Part shown: positions 7,902 through 11,727 of the stretch, in pieces | How positions within the stretch are numbered: position 1 is the stretch's first letter | How the letters are laid out: each line of letters opens with the position of its first letter | Assembly: GCA_029287815.1 (NCBI GenBank) | Contig: JARFQK010000011.1 | Coordinates: forward strand, 1 to 11,727 | From: Gammaproteobacteria bacterium | GTDB taxonomy: Bacteria; Pseudomonadota; Gammaproteobacteria; SZUA-229 | Direction: 5' to 3' | Length of the DNA: 11,727 bases | The notes under the pieces: generated by a model | Told to the model about the DNA's origin: nothing | Database searches by the model: none | What the model saw: only the letters and a program-made list of their open reading frames with translations | Translations under genes and position numbers: made by a program

Positions 7902-8939
7902 TTAGCGGATGGCCTGCGCCTGGTCTTTGCCGCCCTGCTGAGCCCGAAAATCCTCGACCAGTTGCTGCGCTCGGGTGAAGACCTTTGCTGGTATGTATCC
8001 GCTTCGTTCCAGGTGCTTGGCGGCCTGATCGCGAATCGCCAGCATTTCGTCCATGTCCGCATCGGACCAGTCGAACATGAATTCGATACCGTTTTTCTCG
8101 AGTATCGCCAGACTTTTTTCGTTCTCCTCGCGGGCCCGCAGACGAATATCGTCGCTCAGCCGTCTTCCGGTTGTCCTCAGCAGTTGCTGCAAGTCTTCAG
8201 GCAATTTGTCGAAGAAGCGCTGGCTGACGACCAGGCCGCCGATCGCATTCGTGAACGGTATGCGGCTGCCATATTTGAGTTGGGTGTACCACTGCAGTGC
8301 GATGGCGCCGAAGCTCGAGGTATAGACGGTGTCGATGCTGCCGTGTTTCGCCGACAGCTGCGTGTAGACGTCAATGATCGACAGCGGGATCGGATCGATA
8401 TCAGCGGCCTTGAAGAATGCTTCGCCCAGCGGGTCGCCTTGCCACAGCCAGATCCTGAGTTTCTTGATGCCGTCCATCGACGTTATCGGCCGGGTGGAGA
8501 AGAAATGGATGAAGCCGACCTCCGGCCAGCCCAGCAGTTCAAAACCGTTCTCTCTGAAACCGGCCTCGAGTTCCGGCATCATCTGTTCGCGGACAAAATC
8601 CGACTCATCGGTGTCCCTGAACATGAACGGGACTTCGAGCACTCGGGCTGGAGAGTAAATGCGGCCGATGCCATAGCCGGTGAACATGCCGCCATGCAAC
8701 TGACCTTTGCGGATCTTGCGCAAAACATCGGGCTCATCACCCATCACGCCACCCGGATACATCCTGAATTTGATCCGGCCTTCGCTTTTTTCTTCGACCT
8801 CCTTGATCCAGTCATCCAGCAGATTCGACCACGAAGTGCCGGTCGGCATCAACGTGGCGAACTTCAGCACGTAGGTTTTCGCGTGGACGCCGGGGACCAC
8901 TGCCAGCAGCAGCGCGAGCGCGAGTACTCTCAAAACCAT
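7902..8939 (-). CDS. dctP: TRAP transporter substrate-binding protein, DctP/TatP-like
   Basis: Periplasmic binding protein that captures the ligand and delivers it to DctQM. It has 345 residues with a Sec signal peptide (1-20, cut after PGVHA). Family landmarks are LKFATLMPTGTSW (25-37), YPGGVMGDEPDVLRKIRKGQLHGG (from 61), VPFMFRDTDE (103-112) and KLRIWLWQGDPL (160-171). In typical C4-dicarboxylate DctP proteins the equivalent of the last segment contains the Arg that clamps the ligand carboxylate (K-x-R-V). By my alignment that position is Trp164 here, which suggests a different, perhaps more hydrophobic ligand. ATG overlaps the end of tatT by 10 bp and has AAGGA six bases or so before it. 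The neighbouring TatT lipoprotein makes TatP of Treponema pallidum the best analogue. The ligand is unknown. Confidence 0.93.
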   Translation of the reverse strand: MVLRVLALALLLAVVPGVHAKTYVLKFATLMPTGTSWSNLLDDWIKEVEEKSEGRIKFRMYPGGVMGDEPDVLRKIRKGQLHGGMFTGYGIGRIYSPARVLEVPFMFRDTDESDFVREQMMPELEAGFRENGFELLGWPEVGFIHFFSTRPITSMDGIKKLRIWLWQGDPLGEAFFKAADIDPIPLSIIDVYTQLSAKHGSIDTVYTSSFGAIALQWYTQLKYGSRIPFTNAIGGLVVSQRFFDKLPEDLQQLLRTTGRRLSDDIRLRAREENEKSLAILEKNGIEFMFDWSDADMDEMLAIRDQAAKHLERSGYIPAKVFTRAQQLVEDFRAQQGGKDQAQAIR

Positions 8940-9817
8940 GCTTCTTCCTTCTCGAGCAGCAGAGCGGCTTTGCGTTTGGCGATTTGATTCTGCAGCCCAA
9001 GCTCGGGCATCAGGTCATCGGGTGCCGAGATGATGCCGGTCAGCAGTTCGTGAAACTGCTTGCGGTCGAGCTGTTGACGCGCAAGATATTGCGCCTGCAG
9101 CAAGTCGGGTATCAGCAGTTTGCCGTTGGTGACTGCACGGGCTCGATCGAAATGCTCCTTCGACTTTTGGTAATTGCCACCGATTGTCGGGGCTCGGCTG
9201 CCGTAATAAACCCCGAAGTACATATGCGCGCCACCGTAGTAGAAGGTTTCGTCGAGCTCGATCACGCGTTGCATCAGTGCGGTTGCGCGCGGCAATTGCG
9301 CAATGGCTTCCGGGTCATCGCGGTGCATGTCGATCCATTTCGCCCAGCAGCTCGCGGTCCAGAACATCGCCGGCACGTCTCTGTCACGCATCTGGCTGAC
9401 CTGCTCATTGAAGTCAGCCAACTTGCTGTCGAGCAGGCTGCTGGCGCCGTTCAGTTCGAGCGCCCGAATACCGTGGTTCATGCCGCGCACGTAAAAATCA
9501 GACGCCCGCTCCGGGTCGCTGTCTTCGTTGAAGCCGTAGGCCAGCCCGTAGAAAGCCTGGGACGCGTAGGTATGCAGTTCGGCATTTTCCGGATCGATCT
9601 TGATCATGCCCTGGAGCATATTCAGATTGGCCGGGATCGAATCCTCGGCGAGATCCAGATCGGTTTCGTGATTGAGTGCTTCAACGCCACCCTCGATCAT
9701 TGGTATTGACGCCCGTACCAGGGTTTGGTCCATAGAACAGGCGGAAAAAAACAGGCTGGCGATCAAAAGTAGTGTCAGGCGCATTGCTAAGTTCTTGTTT
9801 TTTGGATCAATTGACAT
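8930..9817 (-). CDS. tatT: TatT: TRAP-associated helical-repeat (TPR-like) lipoprotein
   Basis: Periplasmic lipoprotein of the TRAP transporter T-component family, as known from Treponema pallidum Tp0956, where it forms a trimer with a central pore and binds the TRAP substrate-binding protein. Numbered from the ATG at 9817, it has 295 residues, a lipoprotein signal (hydrophobic LTLLLIASLFFSAC, lipid-bearing Cys27) and a mature part of paired helices with TPR-like features: the N-terminal helices MIEGGVEALN, then IDPENAELHTYASQAFYGLAYGF (from 74), RASDFYVRGMNHGIRALEL (104-122) and YYGGAHMYFGVYYGSRAPTIGG (193-214). The last is the strong family signature. Three in-frame ATGs are possible (9829, 9817, 9784). 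I prefer 9817 because GAGG stands six bases before it; 9784 would give a tidier signal peptide but lacks a ribosome site. It overlaps dctP by 10 bp and follows the SpmAB gene closely. Confidence 0.9.
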   Translation of the reverse strand: MSIDPKNKNLAMRLTLLLIASLFFSACSMDQTLVRASIPMIEGGVEALNHETDLDLAEDSIPANLNMLQGMIKIDPENAELHTYASQAFYGLAYGFNEDSDPERASDFYVRGMNHGIRALELNGASSLLDSKLADFNEQVSQMRDRDVPAMFWTASCWAKWIDMHRDDPEAIAQLPRATALMQRVIELDETFYYGGAHMYFGVYYGSRAPTIGGNYQKSKEHFDRARAVTNGKLLIPDLLQAQYLARQQLDRKQFHELLTGIISAPDDLMPELGLQNQIAKRKAALLLEKEEAWF

Positions 9818-9853
9818 CACGGGCCTCATTCTGAAGCTATTTTGAAAAATAAT

Positions 9854-11083
9854 CTAGTGGAAAAACCAGTAGCCGACAATGATGGATGTCAAGATTCCTG
9901 CAAGATCGGCGATCAGTGCACAGCCTATCGCATGGCGGACGTGCCTGATGCCGACACTGCCAAAATAAACGGTCAGCACGTAGAAAGTGGTTTCAGTGCT
10001 GCCTTGCATGATCGCCGCGAGTGTGGCCGCAAATGAGTCAACGCCGAAGTTGTTCATCGTTTCCAGCATCATCGCGCGCGCACCGCTGCCGCTCAGCGGT
10101 TTCATCAGCGCCGTCGGCAGAGCCTGGATAAAATCGGTGTTGATGCCGATCGCGGTCAGCAGGTAGTCCAGCGCGGCGATCAGGCCATCCATTACGCCAC
10201 TGCTCCGTAATACCCCAATTGCGACCAGCATCGCGACCAGGAACGGGATCAGCCGAACGGCGACGTCAAAGCCCTCCTTGGCACCGTCGATAAAGGCGTC
10301 ATACACATTGATGCGGCGCCGCCAGCCGGCGACCAGGAACAGCATGATTGTGCTGAACAGGACCAGGTTGCCGAGCAGACTCGAGCTCACGGCCATTTGT
10401 TCAGCGGGCTGGGCCAGCAGGAACGTTGCGAGCGCCGTCATCAGCACAGCAAAGCCGAAAACATAAGCCAGGATGACTTTGTCGAATAACCTGATGCGTT
10501 GCACCCAGGCAACTGCGATCAATCCGGCAAGCGTGGAGGCCGACGTCGCGATCAGAATCGGCACGAAAACCGCAGTGGGGTCGGCAGCGCCTTGTTGTGC
10601 GCGATACATGAAGATCGTCACCGGCAACAGCGTCACCGAGGAGGTGTTCAGCACCAGGAAAAGGATCTGGGCGTTGCTGGCAGTATCTGGGTTCGGGTTG
10701 AGGCGCTGCAGGTCCTGCATCGCTTTCAGTCCCATTGGCGTCGCGGCGTTATCCAGTCCGAGCATATTGGCGGCGATGTTCATCGTGATGCTGCCGTGGG
10801 CGGCATGACCCCGCGGTATTTCGGGCATCAAGCGGAGAAACAGCGGCGCGAGCACACGCGCAAGAACATTGATCAGGCCGGCCCGCTCGGCAATCCGAAA
10901 AAAGCCGAGCCACAAACACAACACGCCGATCAGGCCGATCGCGACCTCGACACTGAGGGCGGCCATGTCGAAGGTGGACTGCATGATCTCGGTGAAAACG
11001 CCGGCCTGGCCATTGACCAGCCATTGGTACAGCGCCGAGACGAAGCCGACCGCGAAGAAACCGAACCAGATGTGCGCCAGCAT
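9854..11083 (-). CDS. Fused SpmA-SpmB-like membrane protein (nucleoside-recognition/Gate domains)
   Basis: Polytopic inner-membrane protein of 409 residues that joins in one chain the relatives of Bacillus spore maturation proteins SpmA (about 1-200) and SpmB (about 230-409). Each half carries a Gate (nucleoside recognition) domain. Landmarks are MNIAANMLGLDNAATPMGLK (101-120) and LNTSSVTLLPVTIFMYR (145-161) in the SpmA half, and RLIPFLVAMLVAIGVLRSSG (277-296), LPTALMKPLSGSGARAMM (322-339) and QGSTETTFYVLTVYFGSVG (360-378) in the SpmB half. Such fusions are common in non-sporulating proteobacteria, where the function is unknown; a solute transport or signalling role is suspected from the Gate domains. 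ATG at 11081-11083 fits the family start although the ribosome site is weak. It lies 24-36 bp before tatT on the same strand, so it probably leads the transporter operon. Confidence 0.9.
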   Translation of the reverse strand: MLAHIWFGFFAVGFVSALYQWLVNGQAGVFTEIMQSTFDMAALSVEVAIGLIGVLCLWLGFFRIAERAGLINVLARVLAPLFLRLMPEIPRGHAAHGSITMNIAANMLGLDNAATPMGLKAMQDLQRLNPNPDTASNAQILFLVLNTSSVTLLPVTIFMYRAQQGAADPTAVFVPILIATSASTLAGLIAVAWVQRIRLFDKVILAYVFGFAVLMTALATFLLAQPAEQMAVSSSLLGNLVLFSTIMLFLVAGWRRRINVYDAFIDGAKEGFDVAVRLIPFLVAMLVAIGVLRSSGVMDGLIAALDYLLTAIGINTDFIQALPTALMKPLSGSGARAMMLETMNNFGVDSFAATLAAIMQGSTETTFYVLTVYFGSVGIRHVRHAIGCALIADLAGILTSIIVGYWFFH

Positions 11084-11443
11084 TGCTTACTGGCAGGCGG
11101 GCGGGTAGTCAGTCATGGGCGCTCTCCGGTGTTTCCAGGCTTGTTCTTGTTTTTCAGGGTGCCGGACGTTGGTAATGATAACAGCAAGCACCAAACAGCG
11201 GCCAAGAAAAACGGTGCAACATGTGACTAATCGTATGGACGGTTGATTTGACGCAGAGGCCGCAGAGGCGCAGAGGTCACGGAGGTTTTTTCGTGTTGCC
11301 GCTGGATGCGTTAATCCCAAATTCTGGCCATGACGGCGTGAGCCGCAGCCAAACCACAAAAGCTTTTCTCTGCGCACTCTGCGCCTCTGCGGCCTCTGCG
11401 TTAATCCCAGAACCCCTCTCTAGCGAACAAGCTGTCGCTGAAA
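11084..11443. other. 360-bp non-coding region with CGCAGAGG inverted repeats
   Basis: I see no supported gene. The part nearest the SpmAB start (11084-11240) should hold the operon promoter. On the minus strand TATCAT (11175-11180) is a possible -10 box with TTGGCC 19 bp upstream, a weak pair. The remainder (11250-11401) is a repeat element listed separately. Confidence 0.5.
11251..11401. repeat. CGCAGAGG-type element with 25-bp perfect inverted ends
   Basis: The left end (11251-11275) is three tandem GCAGAGG-type units, ACGCAGAGGCC, GCAGAGGC, GCAGAG. The right end (11377-11401) is its exact reverse complement over 25 bases. They enclose about 100 bp, giving a 151-bp element shaped like a MITE (miniature inverted-repeat element) or a large RNA hairpin. 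TTAATCCCA occurs both inside (11311-11319) and just after the right end (11401-11409). No transposase is nearby. The degenerate stretch at 6034-6095 looks related. Confidence 0.75.
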
Positions 11444-11727
11444 TCAGCCCGATACCGAATTCAGAACCTCATCGGTCAACTTCAGCATGTGCTTGACATG
11501 GCTGCCTTCCCAGTAGATCTGACCACAACTACTGCATTGCCAGAAGGTGTCGAAGTACTTGCGCGTTTTTGGCTCGAGTTGGTCGACGATGCGCTGTTTG
11601 TCGACCTGCTCGACGATGCCGTTACACAGGGTGCAGCGGCCGAAAGGGATGATCTGTGCTTTGAGGTCAAAGCGTTGGATGACCTCATCCAGCTGCTTGC
11701 GCGGATCGAACTCGCGGATGAAATAGC
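11444..11727 (-). CDS. Mut7-C RNase-domain (DUF82) protein, C-terminal fragment
   Basis: Only the last 94 residues are in the window; the start lies past the right edge. I translated it by hand from 11727 to the TGA at 11444-11446. The fragment ends the Mut7-C domain (a PIN-like RNase fold) and includes its zinc ribbon: FGRCTLCNG (Cys codons 11633-11635 and 11624-11626) and CSSCGQIYWEGSH (Cys codons 11534-11536 and 11525-11527). The C-x2-C pairs and the YW-x-GSH ending are the family signature, and the spacing is normal. The catalytic acidic residues of the RNase fold would lie in the missing N-terminal part. By family knowledge the prokaryotic members are stand-alone proteins of about 150-250 residues with untested roles in RNA processing. 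Confidence 0.85.
   Translation of the reverse strand, partial: YFIREFDPRKQLDEVIQRFDLKAQIIPFGRCTLCNGIVEQVDKQRIVDQLEPKTRKYFDTFWQCSSCGQIYWEGSHVKHMLKLTDEVLNSVSG

Noticed and set aside
7898..8062. Longer dctQ start overlapping dctP
   Set aside because: The added residues are Arg/Ser-rich and unlike any DctQ N-terminus; the GTG just after the dctP stop fits the family.
7653..8987. Plus-strand open frame of 444 codons opposite dctQ and dctP
   Set aside because: Its sequence is low in recognisable motifs and lies antisense to two clear TRAP genes; it is long only because of their codon bias.
11251..11401. CRISPR array
   Set aside because: The repeats are short, tandem, without unique spacers of even length, and arranged as inverted ends; no cas gene is present.

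Overview
The window looks like chromosomal DNA of a gammaproteobacterium. It has moderately high GC, tightly packed genes almost all on the minus strand, GTAG-headed REP-type palindromes, and proteins that all resemble proteobacterial families. The exact lineage cannot be fixed from the sequence. A marine or sediment heterotroph is a guess based on the TRAP transporter and acyl-CoA metabolism.

Region 1 (1-3184, minus strand) encodes, in transcription order, an L-malyl-CoA lyase (mcl) and the beta and alpha subunits of an ATP-dependent CoA ligase. The alpha subunit runs off the left edge just after its catalytic histidine. The ligase would be labelled SucCD by default. The adjacent lyase and several active-site-loop differences point instead to malate-CoA ligase (malate thiokinase, MtkAB). 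Together the three proteins would turn malate + CoA + ATP into malyl-CoA and then acetyl-CoA + glyoxylate, as in the serine cycle, or run the other way to assimilate glyoxylate.

Region 2 (3185-4006) holds a small outer-membrane beta-barrel protein on the plus strand, divergent from mcl. After it comes a perfect 23-bp inverted repeat in the convergent gap before fadD.

Region 3 (4007-6172, minus) holds a long-chain acyl-CoA ligase (FadD). Upstream of it is about 0.5 kb of non-coding DNA with a second REP-type palindrome, related to the first by compensatory changes, and a degenerate stretch of CGCAGAGG-type repeats.

Region 4 (6173-11083, minus) looks like one five-gene operon. It starts with a fused SpmA-SpmB-like membrane protein, followed by TatT (a lipoprotein with TPR-like helices), a TRAP substrate-binding protein (DctP/TatP), a small permease (DctQ) and a large permease (DctM). 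The TatT lipoprotein marks this as a TPR-protein-associated TRAP transporter (TPAT), the type described in Treponema pallidum and thought to carry hydrophobic ligands. fadD as the next gene would fit uptake and activation of a fatty or other hydrophobic acid, but that link is inference.

Region 5 (11084-11727) holds a non-coding stretch with a 25-bp perfect inverted repeat of CGCAGAGG units, then the C-terminal part of a Mut7-C (DUF82) zinc-ribbon protein cut by the right edge. I saw no rRNA, tRNA, CRISPR array, phage gene or transposase. No wholly new system is evident. The best leads are the probably mislabelled malate-CoA ligase cluster, the TPAT operon with its SpmAB partner, and the two covarying REP units.
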